Part shown: positions 7,491 to 15,308 of the stretch, one piece after another
Layout: the number at the start of each line of letters is the position of its first letter
Numbering within the stretch: the first letter of the stretch is position 1
Notes under the pieces: model-generated
What the model was told of the DNA's origin: nothing
Seen by the model: only the letters and a program-made list of their open reading frames with translations
Database searches by the model: none
Assembly: GCA_009702645.1 (NCBI GenBank)
Contig: WLHO01000004.1
Location: 1-17,172 of the forward strand
Length of the DNA: 17,172 nucleotides
Origin: Actinomycetota bacterium
GTDB lineage: Bacteria > Actinomycetota > Actinomycetes > Actinomycetales > Microbacteriaceae
Direction: 5' to 3'
Translations under genes and position numbers: made by a program

Positions 7491-8547
7491 ACCAGTTCGG
7501 ATTCTCTCGCTCCCACTGACGAAGCAAAACCACATATTTCTCGTGCTCAGCAAGGGTTCGTGAAAACATTGTTTCACCGCTTTCAAGGTTGATTGTTACA
7601 AAGAACAGCCAATCTCCTTCAACTGGGTTCAAAGTAGCTTCTAGCGCAAGTGCTCCTGGAGATGCGATAGGACCTGGCGGAAGACCTTCAATCAAGTAGG
7701 TGTTGTACCCGTGCTTGATTTGCTCTGCTCTTGACACTTCTGACATGTCTTTTCCGCTGTAGCTATAGCTAATGGTTGGATCAGTTTCCAACTTCATGTC
7801 GATGGCTATGCGGTTTGCGAACACTCTTGAAACCTTGTAAAAATCTTGTTCAAGTTTGGCTTCTCTTTGGACGATAGACGCCAAAGTGAGTGTGCTGTGC
7901 CATTTATCTTCAGGCACCCCCAACTCCTCTAGCTCTTTCTCCATTCTTGAGACCATGGTCGCCAGAATGTCTTTCGCGGTAGCTTGAGTATCAAAGCTGT
8001 AGGTTGCAGGAAACAGATAGCCCTCGATTGTCTTGGCTTCGCTAGGAATTCCAAAGCCGGCTAAGTCCTCGGCAACGGATCGGAACTCTCCGGCGGGAAT
8101 GCCCGTAATTGTTGATAGCTCTTCAAAAATCTGCACTGCTCTATAACCTTCAGGAATTGTTACCTTGTAGGTCATGGCATTTGATGCACTGGAGAGCACA
8201 TCTAAAGCCGCCTTGTTGCTCATCTGAAGTTTCATCATGAAACTTCCCGGATAAAACACCGCGTTGTTTTCAATCAAATGCCGATAGAAGCTATCAAAAT
8301 CTCGAATTACTCCTGCATCCAGAAGTTTCTGGGTCACAATCAGCCCATCGTCTCCGGAGTCGATTCTGACTACAACTTCTCCTTCACCAGGGCCTTCAAA
8401 ATCCAGAGTTGTGAATTTCAGATAGGCGGATCTAAGGCTGTCATAGTTGAGCGCAACAACAGTTGCGCCAATCAAGCCGAGGCTAAGCAGGATTGCAGAA
8501 AAAGTGAATAACAATCGACGTCGTCGAGAACTTGAGATCCTACGCAT
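7480..8547 (-). CDS. mltG: Endolytic murein transglycosylase MltG (YceG-like)
   Basis: Membrane-anchored enzyme that cuts nascent glycan strands and so limits their length outside the membrane. The start is placed at the ATG at 8547 (MRRISSSRRRR), because GAGGG sits just upstream; a TTG four codons earlier is the alternative. The protein has 355 residues: a basic cytoplasmic tip, one membrane segment at about 12-33, and an extracytoplasmic LysM-like region followed by the YceG domain. EGYLFPATY is at 175-183. The catalytic block LASIVQREAKLE (222-233) holds the Glu expected to be catalytic at 229, and YNTYLIEGLPPGPIASPG is at 281-298. It overlaps the ruvX stop by 8 bases and aroE by 11. ruvX-mltG-aroE order is conserved in actinobacteria. 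Confidence 0.94.
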   Translation of the reverse strand: MRRISSSRRRRLLFTFSAILLSLGLIGATVVALNYDSLRSAYLKFTTLDFEGPGEGEVVVRIDSGDDGLIVTQKLLDAGVIRDFDSFYRHLIENNAVFYPGSFMMKLQMSNKAALDVLSSASNAMTYKVTIPEGYRAVQIFEELSTITGIPAGEFRSVAEDLAGFGIPSEAKTIEGYLFPATYSFDTQATAKDILATMVSRMEKELEELGVPEDKWHSTLTLASIVQREAKLEQDFYKVSRVFANRIAIDMKLETDPTISYSYSGKDMSEVSRAEQIKHGYNTYLIEGLPPGPIASPGALALEATLNPVEGDWLFFVTINLESGETMFSRTLAEHEKYVVLLRQWERENPNWYDN

Positions 8548-9007
8548 CGCTTCCCTCAACTAACTCCCCCGGAGTCTTGCCAGAGACCCTTAATGTTGCC
8601 AAGGCCTGCTCCAAAATTTCAACTGCACTGGCACTATCAATTAGCGACCTAGAGTGCTTTGCGTCCTTACCGCTGGATCGAAGCTTGGCAGAAGCAGTCA
8701 CAGTAGTAAGTCTCTCATCGACCAAACGAATTGGCACGGAGATTAGATCAGCAAGTTTCATCGCAAAACTTCGAGCATCCTGTGTGGAAGCACTGTGGCC
8801 GCCGGAAAGCGAGATTGGATCACCAACGTAAACCTCAACCGGGGAATACTCATCAACCAAATTCGAAATGGCATCTAGGGTTTCTTCTAGTTCACGTGAT
8901 CTGATTAGCGCTGGAAGTGGTGATGAAAGGATTGCATCAGGATCACAGATTGCCAATCCGATGCGCACTGTCCCAACATCAATTGCTAGGCGACGTCCCT
9001 TTTCCAT
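8540..9007 (-). CDS. ruvX: RuvX/YqgF-type RNase H-fold nuclease
   Basis: Member of the YqgF family, described either as a Holliday junction resolvase or as a nuclease processing the 5' end of pre-16S rRNA; the sequence does not decide between these. The 155 residues start AIDVGTVRIGLA (8-19) with metal-binding D10. They continue with YVGDPISLSGGHSAST (60-75), VDERLTT (96-102) carrying the conserved acid E98, and SLIDSASAVEILEQAL (121-136) with D124, completing the RNase H-like acidic set. The ATG follows the alaS stop with no base between (TAGATG), and no Shine-Dalgarno is evident, so it is probably read by coupling. The 3' end overlaps mltG. Confidence 0.93.
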   Translation of the reverse strand: MEKGRRLAIDVGTVRIGLAICDPDAILSSPLPALIRSRELEETLDAISNLVDEYSPVEVYVGDPISLSGGHSASTQDARSFAMKLADLISVPIRLVDERLTTVTASAKLRSSGKDAKHSRSLIDSASAVEILEQALATLRVSGKTPGELVEGSDA

Positions 9008-11665
9008 CTAGCTAACGATGAGCTTTTCTATGGATTGCAGAGCAGTTGAAAGTTTGCCAATCTCTGGACCTCCACCTTGAGCGATGTCATCCTTACCGCC
9101 ACCACCGCCACCAAGGATTGCAGAAGTTTCCTTGACAAGTTTTCCGCTACTTATTCCAGCCTCTCGGGCCTTCTTTGACGTAGCAATAATCAAAACAACC
9201 TTGCCTCCAGAAATTCCCGCCACAACTGCCAAGCCTGACTCCGGTTCAAGCTTGTCCCTTAGAGCAACCGCGAGGTCGCGAACCTGGTCAGCGGAATCTA
9301 CTTCACCGATGTTTGCAACAACTAGCTTTGATCCGCCGATCTGCTTAGCTGCTGCCAAAAACTCAGGAATTCTTGCCTTGAGCTGTTCCATAGAAAGTGC
9401 GGCAAGTCTTCTGGATGCTACTTTAAGTTCCTCGACTGTGGATTGAATCTTCTCAATAAGTTGCTCACGGGGAACCTTGAACGATTCGGTTAGAGCTGCA
9501 ACTAAGGCTCTTTCTGATGCCAGTGCCTGGAAAGCTTCGAAGCCAACGAAAGCTTCCAGCCTTCTGGATCCGGAACCAACGGATGCTTCGCCGATGATTG
9601 AAACTAATCCAACCTGAGAGCTTCTTGAGACGTGAGTACCACCACACAGCTCTCGCGACCACGGACCACCGATCTGAATGACGCGAACGCTCTCATCGTA
9701 AGTTTCACCGAATAGGGCAACGGCCCCAAATTCTTTAGCTTCTGCAACAGACATAAATCTCGCACTAACTGCTAAGTCTTGGCGAATAGCTAGGTTTGTC
9801 ACTTCTTCAATCTCAGTCTTTGTGGCTTGTGAAAGAGCTTCGCTCCAAGAGAAATCCAACCGCATGTAGCCAGGCTTGTTATAGGAGCCCGACTGCAATG
9901 CCTGAGGGCCAAGCACTTGGCGAAGAGCTGCATGAACAACATGAGTTGCCGAGTGGGCTTGCGCAGCCCCGAGGCGCCAATCCGCAGAGACCTCAGTTGT
10001 GACCTTGGAGCCAACTGTGACTTCTCCGCGTTTTACAACTACAGAGTGAGAAACCAAACCCTTTACAGGTTTTTGAACATCTAGAACCTCGAGCGAAACG
10101 CCTTCAGCTGTGATGAAGCCAGAATCACTGTCCTGACCTCCTGACTCCGCGTAAAAGCTAGTCTCGTCAAGAAGTACCTCTGCTACATCGCCTTGTTTCA
10201 GCTGCTTTACAACTTCTCCGTCACGAATCAAGCCAATTACCTTCGCACTTGAAACCAGTTCCTCATAGCCTGTGAACTTTGTAGTACCAAGGGAACGAAA
10301 CTCCCCGTACACGGAAAGATCGGCATTGGTCGAACGCTTCTGCTTTGCGTCATCTTTAGCCCGCTGTCTTTGCACGTTCATCAAAGAAGTGAACTTTTCT
10401 CTGTCAATTTCAAGTCCGGCTTCTTGAGCAATCTCGTAGGTAAGGTCTACCGGGAAGCCGTAGGTGTCGTGAAGCAAAAAGACGCTATCTCCAGTAAGAG
10501 AGGTTGACTTAGATGATTTAGCCTTCGCAATTTCTTCGTCCAGAACCAGAAGACCAGAATTCAGGGTCCTCAAGAAAGCTTCTTCTTCATTCACGGCTGT
10601 TCGGAGAATGCGTTCAAAATCAGTTTCTAGCTCTGGGTAGCTCGCCTTCATCGCATCCTTTGATGAAGTAAAAAGTTGCTTAAACACAGGTGTCTCAACC
10701 CCAAGTAGGCGCATGGCGCGAACAGCTCTGCGAAGAAGACGTCTGACAACATAGCCACGTGCATCGTTTGCAGGAGTTACTCCATCTCCGATAAGCATCA
10801 AGGCCGAACGAACATGATCGGCTACCACACGTAGTCTTACGTCATCATCAGTATCGGCACCGTAAGTTTTTCCTGATAGCTTCGCTGCCAAATCCAGCAC
10901 TGGACGAACTTCGTCAATCTCGTATAGATTGTCCACACCCTGCATCAAAAACGCCACGCGCTCAAGACCCATACCGGTGTCAATGTTCTTTGAAGGTAGC
11001 TCTCCCAGAATTTCAAAACTGTCTTTACCAGTTCCTTGACCGCGTTCGAATTGCATGAAAACAAGGTTCCAGATTTCTATGTAACGATTCTCGTCAGCTT
11101 CTGGTCCGCCTTCTGCACCATAAGCTGGACCGCGGTCATAGTAAATCTCAGAGCAAGGACCTGCAGGTCCTGGCTGACCGGTCGACCAGTAGTTATCTTT
11201 CATTCCACGCTTTTGAATGCGCTCCAGTGGAATGTCAGCTACCTGGCGCCAAATATCAATTGATTCATCGTCGTCTTTGTAAACCGTCACCCAAAGCAGT
11301 TCTGAGTCGAGTCCAAGACCTCCGGCATCCTTGCTTGATGTCAGAAACTCCCAGGCGTAGGAAATGGCTTCTTTCTTGAAGTAGTCACCAAATGAAAAGT
11401 TTCCATTCATCTGGAAGAAAGTTCCGTGCCTGGTGGTCTTTCCTACTTCTTCAATGTCCAATGTGCGAACGCATTTTTGAACACTCGTGGCGCGCTTGTA
11501 AGGTGCTGGAACCAAGCCAGTCATGTATGGGATGAATGGGACCATACCCGCCACGGTAAACATCAGGGTTGGATCTTCTGAGATCAGTGAGGCTGAAGGA
11601 ACTATCTCGTGATCTTTGCTGGCAAAGTAGTCGAGCCAGCGCCGACGGATCTCGGCGGTCTTCAA
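9008..11665 (-). CDS. alaS: Alanyl-tRNA synthetase
   Basis: Class II synthetase that charges tRNA-Ala and edits mischarged Ser and Gly. All 885 residues are present. The catalytic domain carries the motif 2 region GTFFQMNGNFSFGDYFKKEA (81-100). GMGLERVAFLMQG follows at 231-243. The editing domain has HSATH (571-575) and CGGTH (674-678), the usual zinc-site residues. The C-Ala domain ends with GGGGGGKDDIAQGGG (852-866). The start is TTG at 11665, with AAGGG 6 nt upstream that overlaps the stop of the preceding small membrane protein gene. A 16-bp perfect DNA palindrome at 11155-11170 falls on the conserved GPAGPC codons. It directly abuts ruvX. Confidence 0.98.
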   Translation of the reverse strand: MKTAEIRRRWLDYFASKDHEIVPSASLISEDPTLMFTVAGMVPFIPYMTGLVPAPYKRATSVQKCVRTLDIEEVGKTTRHGTFFQMNGNFSFGDYFKKEAISYAWEFLTSSKDAGGLGLDSELLWVTVYKDDDESIDIWRQVADIPLERIQKRGMKDNYWSTGQPGPAGPCSEIYYDRGPAYGAEGGPEADENRYIEIWNLVFMQFERGQGTGKDSFEILGELPSKNIDTGMGLERVAFLMQGVDNLYEIDEVRPVLDLAAKLSGKTYGADTDDDVRLRVVADHVRSALMLIGDGVTPANDARGYVVRRLLRRAVRAMRLLGVETPVFKQLFTSSKDAMKASYPELETDFERILRTAVNEEEAFLRTLNSGLLVLDEEIAKAKSSKSTSLTGDSVFLLHDTYGFPVDLTYEIAQEAGLEIDREKFTSLMNVQRQRAKDDAKQKRSTNADLSVYGEFRSLGTTKFTGYEELVSSAKVIGLIRDGEVVKQLKQGDVAEVLLDETSFYAESGGQDSDSGFITAEGVSLEVLDVQKPVKGLVSHSVVVKRGEVTVGSKVTTEVSADWRLGAAQAHSATHVVHAALRQVLGPQALQSGSYNKPGYMRLDFSWSEALSQATKTEIEEVTNLAIRQDLAVSARFMSVAEAKEFGAVALFGETYDESVRVIQIGGPWSRELCGGTHVSRSSQVGLVSIIGEASVGSGSRRLEAFVGFEAFQALASERALVAALTESFKVPREQLIEKIQSTVEELKVASRRLAALSMEQLKARIPEFLAAAKQIGGSKLVVANIGEVDSADQVRDLAVALRDKLEPESGLAVVAGISGGKVVLIIATSKKAREAGISSGKLVKETSAILGGGGGGKDDIAQGGGPEIGKLSTALQSIEKLIVS

Positions 11666-11674
11666 TTCAAACCC

Positions 11675-11947
11675 TTACTTACCGGCAGGCTTGGATCTTG
11701 GTCCAGTCTTCTTGGTGGCTGCGCTCTTGGACCTTGCAGCTGTGCTCTTCGCAGCAGCTGGCTTGCGCTTTGGCTTTGCAAGTTCTGCTTCACGCTCTGA
11801 GAATCCATCCATGACAGCATCAGCAAACTCTGACACTGAAGCTTTGGCTTCTTCATAAGCCTTGCGGGCTGCTGGGTTCTCTTCAATCTGTCTTGCCGCA
11901 ACTGCACCGAGTGCGATACCCGCGATGAACCAAACAAGTTTCTTCAT
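11675..11947 (-). CDS. Small membrane-anchored protein with Lys/Ala-rich tail, function unknown
   Basis: I do not recognise a named family. The 90 residues fall into three parts. The N terminus MKKLVWFIAGIALGAVAAR (1-19) is a short hydrophobic segment with glycine spacing, likely a membrane anchor. Residues 20-57 form a charged helix (QIEENPAARKAYEEAKASVSE...). The tail from 58 is built of K, A, S, P and R (AKPKRKPAAAKSTAARSK...) and resembles the low-complexity tails of histone H1 or actinobacterial HupB. The ATG lies 4 nt after the DUF948 gene stop, and alaS starts 9 nt after its own stop. Residues 4-33 recall YtxH-type membrane proteins, but only loosely. The tail could bind nucleic acid or anionic lipid; this is inference. 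Its place in a conserved operon argues that it is a real gene. Confidence 0.8.
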   Translation of the reverse strand: MKKLVWFIAGIALGAVAARQIEENPAARKAYEEAKASVSEFADAVMDGFSEREAELAKPKRKPAAAKSTAARSKSAATKKTGPRSKPAGK

Positions 11948-11951
11948 AGCT

Positions 11952-12302
11952 CTACTTCTTCTTCTTTCCGAGTAGGTTGCGCATCACTCCGCCATATCCT
12001 GCAATTTTTGCCAGAGTTCCGCCCATGGAGGCTGTGAATGCAGATAGCAACGAAGATAGGTTCGTTGTGACCGCAGACACATCGGTAGTAATTGAGTCAA
12101 TCTTCTTAAGCTGACGATTCGTCTCTTCTAGAGTGACAGTTAGCTCGGCAACCAAAGGCGTTAGCTCTTCTGTCATCTGCGAAACAGATTCAGCACTTCT
12201 ATCGAGGAGCTTTCCTAGCTTCAAGATTGGAATTGCAAGGAAAAGCACCAGCAGAACGAACCCGCCCGCAGCAATCAAGCTTGCGATCTCAGACCCTGAC
12301 AT
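11952..12302 (-). CDS. DUF948-family membrane protein
   Basis: Likely a DUF948 protein, a family of short single-pass membrane proteins of unknown role. The 116 residues comprise a hydrophobic segment at about 8-29 (SLIAAGGFVLLVLFLAIPIL). A heptad-rich region follows at 34-90 (LDRSAESVSQMTEELTPLVA, then ELTVTLEETNRQLKKIDSI), likely a coiled coil. The C terminus is basic and ends GKKKK. The ATG has a strong GAGGAGGG ribosome binding site 5 nt upstream, 26 nt after the rpsD stop. Together with the next gene it forms a pair of small membrane proteins with basic C termini between rpsD and alaS, an arrangement I associate with Microbacteriaceae. Function is unknown; by coiled-coil character it may be a scaffold. 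Confidence 0.85.
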   Translation of the reverse strand: MSGSEIASLIAAGGFVLLVLFLAIPILKLGKLLDRSAESVSQMTEELTPLVAELTVTLEETNRQLKKIDSITTDVSAVTTNLSSLLSAFTASMGGTLAKIAGYGGVMRNLLGKKKK

Positions 12303-12328
12303 GGTGCCCTCCTCAACTAATTCTTTGT

Positions 12329-12958
12329 TTATCGAGCCGCGTAGTACTCAACCACAAGCTGAACTTCACAAGTGACTGGAACTTCGGCACGAAGAGGACG
12401 ACGGTCTAGAGTCACGTGAAGTTTGTCTAGCTCAACGCTCAGGTAGCCAGGTAGTGGAGGAAGAACATCTACGTGTCCTCCAGCAGCTGCAACTTGGAAC
12501 GGCTCGGTCTTTTCGCTCTTCTCGTGAACGTGTACCAGTTGGCCTGGCTTCACGCGGAAAGATGGGCGGTCAACGCGCTGACCGTCAACAAGAATGTGAC
12601 GGTGAACAACAAGCTGACGTGCCTGTGCGATTGTGCGAGCAAAACCAGCACGCAACACGATTGCGTCAAGACGCATCTCAAGAAGCTCAACTAGGTTTTC
12701 ACCTGTTAGGCCTGGTGCGCGCTTAGCCTCTTCGAAAGTCTTCTTCAACTGAGCTTCACGGATACCGTACTGAGCCCTTAGACGCTGCTTCTCGCGAAGA
12801 CGAACGGCGAAGTCGCTGTCGGCCTTGCGCTTTGTGCGTCCGTGCTCACCTGGAGCGTATGGACGCTTCTCTAGGTACTTGGCTGCTTTTGGGGTTAGTG
12901 CAATCCCGAGTGCGCGTGACAAACGGGTCTTACTGCGAGTTCGCGATGTCTTAGACAC
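12329..12958 (-). CDS. rpsD: Ribosomal protein S4
   Basis: Primary 16S rRNA-binding protein that nucleates small-subunit assembly and shapes decoding fidelity. The 209 residues contain the basic N-terminal domain with YAPGEHGRTKRK (34-45), and the S4 RNA-binding domain from about 96 (RLDAIVLRAGFARTIAQARQ, then LVVHRHILVDGQRVDRPSFRV). No N-terminal zinc CxxC motif is present, so it is the C-minus form. The start is GTG at 12958, supported by AAAGGAAG a few bases upstream. It stands alone rather than with rpsK/rpoA and has its own promoter and a leader of about 136 nt. S4 commonly represses its own translation, so the leader may carry a feedback site, although I recognise no known S4 leader class. 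Confidence 0.97.
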   Translation of the reverse strand: MSKTSRTRSKTRLSRALGIALTPKAAKYLEKRPYAPGEHGRTKRKADSDFAVRLREKQRLRAQYGIREAQLKKTFEEAKRAPGLTGENLVELLEMRLDAIVLRAGFARTIAQARQLVVHRHILVDGQRVDRPSFRVKPGQLVHVHEKSEKTEPFQVAAAGGHVDVLPPLPGYLSVELDKLHVTLDRRPLRAEVPVTCEVQLVVEYYAAR

Positions 12959-13096
12959 TGCTTCCTTTCAAGTTATTCCAACAAAAAGTAAAAGCAATAG
13001 AGGAATGCCTTCGTGCTGCCGAGAAAGGTCTGCTAATTGACACTCGCTATTTGGATAACCCCTCGCAGCCGCGCTCAGGATTCAAATTGGCAACCT
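12959..13096 (-). promoter_or_regulatory. Untranslated leader of rpsD with a possible long-range helix
   Basis: The 168-nt gap between rarA and rpsD holds this predicted transcript leader of about 136 nt. GGGGTTATCC (13062 to 13053) can pair with GGAATAACTT (12979 to 12970): five contiguous Watson-Crick pairs GUUAU/AUAAC, CC/GG beyond a one-base bulge, and two G-U pairs outside. The 3' arm ends right next to the AAAGGAAG ribosome binding site. Such a closing helix would suit an S4 feedback element, but this is by analogy only. No terminator-like hairpin followed by a T-run is seen. Confidence 0.35.
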
Positions 13097-13100
13097 TGAA

Positions 13101-13130
13101 AGTTTAGCACCGGCCAGGCGGCCTCATCAA
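13101..13130 (-). promoter_or_regulatory. Promoter for rpsD
   Basis: On the minus strand TTGATG (13130 to 13125) and TAAACT (13106 to 13101) are separated by 18 nt. The -10 is preceded by TGC, giving an extended -10. The -35 overlaps the rarA stop codon, so the promoter begins where that gene ends. Transcription would start near 13094-13096. The small GGCC/GGCC inverted repeat in the spacer has no T-run and is not a terminator. Confidence 0.6.
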
Positions 13131-14440
13131 GCCTTTTTGCCGCGAATAATGGCCCTTAGGGCATCTAATCTCTCCGCCAAAGGCTTCTCTTGACCAAGGT
13201 GCTTCGGCGTGTAGTACTGACGAGACTCCGCAAGATAATCTTGGGTCGCCACCGCATTGGGCTGATCATGAGGATATACATAGCTTTGGTCCGAACCTAC
13301 GCGAGCAGAGCTTGCACTTCGTAGGTACAGAGGAATAGGCGGAGTAAAGCCTGCTCGAACATCTTCAAGAGCTGCGTTAATGGCCAGGTAAGCGGAGTTG
13401 GATTTTGGTGCAAGGGCAAGATAAATAGTTGCCTGAGCAAGAGCAATGCGGGCTTCTGGCATACCAATGTTTGCAACAGTGTCGAAGGCAGCAACTGTAA
13501 GAGGCAGAGCTTGAGAATCTGCCAAGCCTATATCTTCCGAGGCAAGTATCATCAGGCGCCTGGCAATAAACCTAGGGTCTTCTCCCCCTTCGAGCATTCG
13601 AGCAAGGTAGTGCAGTGCGGCATCAGGGTCCGAGCCTCTTACTGATTTTATGAAAGCACTTATGGTGTCGTAGTGCTGCTCGCCCTCCCGGTCATACCTA
13701 ACCAGTGCTGTTTCTAAGGCTGCAAGAACATCCTCAAGGGATATCTCTGCTTGTCCGGTTGAACTAAATTCAATCGCCCTAGAAGCTGCTGCCTCCAGCA
13801 CAGTCAAAGCCCGTCTGGCATCTCCACCTGCTATCTGACAGATTCGGTTGACCGCGTCCTTAGAAACAGTCACCTTCCCCGCCAGTCCCGCTGGATCCTG
13901 AATGGCTCTTTGAATCAGATCAGCGATGTCCGACTCAGCCAAAGGTTCGAGCTTTACCACGAGAGAGCGAGACAAAAGCGGAGCGTTTACTGAAAATGAA
14001 GGATTCTCGGTAGTGGCCGCAATCAAAACAATCCAGCCAGCCTCAACGGCTGGTAGCAACGCGTCTTGTTGGGCCTTTGAGAACCGGTGAATCTCGTCAA
14101 GGAAAACAATGGTCGCTACTGAGTAAAGCTCCTGATCTACCCGTGCTTTATCAATAACTTCGCGAAGTTCTTTGACCCCAGTCGAAACAGCTGAAAGCTC
14201 AACGAACCTACGCCCTGAGGTGTTGGCCACTGCTTTGGCAATTGTTGTCTTTCCGGTTCCAGGCGGACCCCAAATCACAACAGAGGTCGATATAGCAGCA
14301 GACCCAACAGGTTTTTTCGCCAGCATCGAAAGCGGCGACCCCTGGGCAAGAGCTTTTTGCTGGCCCACAACCTCCTCTAGAGTGCGGGGCCTAATTCTTG
14401 CAGCTAAAGGCCCGCTGGAACTAAAGAGGGAATCGGTCAT
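13127..14440 (-). CDS. rarA: Replication-associated recombination protein A (AAA+ ATPase, RarA/MgsA)
   Basis: AAA+ ATPase of the RarA/MgsA/WRNIP1 family, which acts at stalled replication forks and is related to clamp loader and RuvB ATPases. The 437 residues include an N-terminal segment PLAARIRPRTLEEVVGQ (11-27), Walker A GPPGTGKT (58-65), Walker B IVFLDEIHRF (111-120), sensor 1 AATTENPSF (141-149) and an SR finger near 157-158. A C-terminal oligomerisation domain follows, with HYLARMLEGGEDPRFIARRL and the late YVYPHDQPNAV signature. The ATG lies only 8 nt below a TATACT -10 element, so its mRNA may be leaderless or nearly so. It is divergent from the cyclophilin gene. alaS/ruvX proximity to rarA is common in actinobacteria. 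Confidence 0.96.
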   Translation of the reverse strand: MTDSLFSSSGPLAARIRPRTLEEVVGQQKALAQGSPLSMLAKKPVGSAAISTSVVIWGPPGTGKTTIAKAVANTSGRRFVELSAVSTGVKELREVIDKARVDQELYSVATIVFLDEIHRFSKAQQDALLPAVEAGWIVLIAATTENPSFSVNAPLLSRSLVVKLEPLAESDIADLIQRAIQDPAGLAGKVTVSKDAVNRICQIAGGDARRALTVLEAAASRAIEFSSTGQAEISLEDVLAALETALVRYDREGEQHYDTISAFIKSVRGSDPDAALHYLARMLEGGEDPRFIARRLMILASEDIGLADSQALPLTVAAFDTVANIGMPEARIALAQATIYLALAPKSNSAYLAINAALEDVRAGFTPPIPLYLRSASSARVGSDQSYVYPHDQPNAVATQDYLAESRQYYTPKHLGQEKPLAERLDALRAIIRGKKA

Positions 14441-14448
14441 TTCTCAAG

Positions 14449-14454
14449 AGTATA
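14449..14454 (-). promoter_or_regulatory. -10 element of rarA promoter, implying a leaderless mRNA
   Basis: TATACT on the minus strand (14454 to 14449) is a near-consensus -10 hexamer ending 8 nt before the rarA ATG. At the usual 6-8 nt spacing, transcription would begin at or within about 2 nt of the ATG. TTTACA lies 20 nt upstream of it, too far for an ideal -35, so recognition may rely mainly on the -10. Confidence 0.5.
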
Positions 14455-14476
14455 AGAAGCCTCAACAAAAGCTTTG

Positions 14477-14482
14477 TAAACT
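14477..14482 (+). promoter_or_regulatory. Candidate -10 for the cyclophilin gene
   Basis: TAAACT fits TAnnnT and lies in the 78-nt divergent gap. Transcription would start near 14489, leaving a leader of about 30 nt that contains AGGGAG at 14502-14507 as ribosome binding site. No -35 is apparent at the right distance, so the call is tentative. Confidence 0.3.
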
Positions 14483-14518
14483 CTCTATGGACCATAAAGC
14501 TAGGGAGAATTACGCACC

Positions 14519-15277
14519 GTGAGCACTCAGAAAAAAATCGCGAACGCAGCCGCTGACAGGCTGACCTCGTTTCAGGCAAAACAGAACCTTGAAGCCGCCA
14601 AAGCCGCAAGGCGCAAGTCCGACAACAGACTTGCCGTGATGTTTGGTGCTGGCGCTGTTGTTCTGGCACTAGTTGGACAACTCGCTTACTTTAGCTTTGG
14701 TCCAGGCTCTGTGACAGAATCTGCCGAAGTGCCGCCCGTTGAGAACTCCGAGCAGGTACCTGATGTGGCTATTGCCGAAGCTCGCGTCTGGACTGGATCA
14801 ATGAACGTGGGTGATGCAACCCTCGAGCTTGAGCTAGATGGAGTCAATGCGCCTCAAGCAGTTGCAAACTTCATTTCACTTAGCCAGTCCGGTTTCTACG
14901 AAGGCGTTTCTTGTCACCGTCTAGTCACTGATGGTATTTATGTCTTGCAGTGTGGCGATCCAGACGGAACCGGTTCCGGTGGTCCTGGATACAACTTCGG
15001 CCCTATTGAAAACGCGCCCGCTGACGAGTCATACGTGACTGGCTCATTGGCCATGGCTCGAGTTGGCGGAGATGGCAACAGCATGGGTAGCCAGTTCTTC
15101 ATCGTTTACCAAGACTCCAGGATTCCTTCCGATGCTGCCGGCGGCTACACCATCTTCGGCAAGATCACTTCGGGACTAGATCTTCTTGAACCAATTATTA
15201 GCGCTGGAGTTACTGGTGGAGCCTCAGACGGCCCTCCGGCTCTGGAAACCCGCCTTGGCTCTATCGAACTAAGATAA
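14519..15277 (+). CDS. Membrane-anchored cyclophilin-type peptidyl-prolyl isomerase
   Basis: Catalyses cis-trans isomerisation of proline bonds, here most likely on the outer face of the membrane. The 252 residues have a cytoplasmic helix rich in K and A (1-37), one membrane segment at about 38-60, a linker rich in E and P (64-86), and a cyclophilin domain from about 88. Domain motifs are FYEGVSCHRLV (126-136) with the catalytic arginine R134, VLQCGDPDGTGSGGPGY (142-158), GSLAMAR (175-181) and NSMGSQFFIVY (187-197). C132 and C145 are the only cysteines and could form a disulfide outside the cell (inference). The start is GTG with AGGGAG 11 nt upstream, rather long spacing. The DUF349 gene follows after 31 nt, and the pair is common in actinobacteria. 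Confidence 0.93.
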   Translation: MSTQKKIANAAADRLTSFQAKQNLEAAKAARRKSDNRLAVMFGAGAVVLALVGQLAYFSFGPGSVTESAEVPPVENSEQVPDVAIAEARVWTGSMNVGDATLELELDGVNAPQAVANFISLSQSGFYEGVSCHRLVTDGIYVLQCGDPDGTGSGGPGYNFGPIENAPADESYVTGSLAMARVGGDGNSMGSQFFIVYQDSRIPSDAAGGYTIFGKITSGLDLLEPIISAGVTGGASDGPPALETRLGSIELR

Positions 15278-15308
15278 AGACCAAACCGAAAGCCACCAGG
15301 AGAATACT

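Noticed and set aside
11155..11170. Perfect 16-bp palindrome AGGACCTGCAGGTCCT, followed by shorter palindromes GACCGGTC and GGTCGACC, as a possible operator.
   Set aside because: It lies deep inside alaS on the codons for the conserved GPAGPC motif; the repeated Pro/Gly codons explain the symmetry, and no promoter is nearby.
13111..13122. GGCC/GGCC inverted repeat after rarA as an intrinsic terminator.
   Set aside because: The stem is only 4 bp, there is no T-run, and it falls in the spacer of the rpsD promoter.
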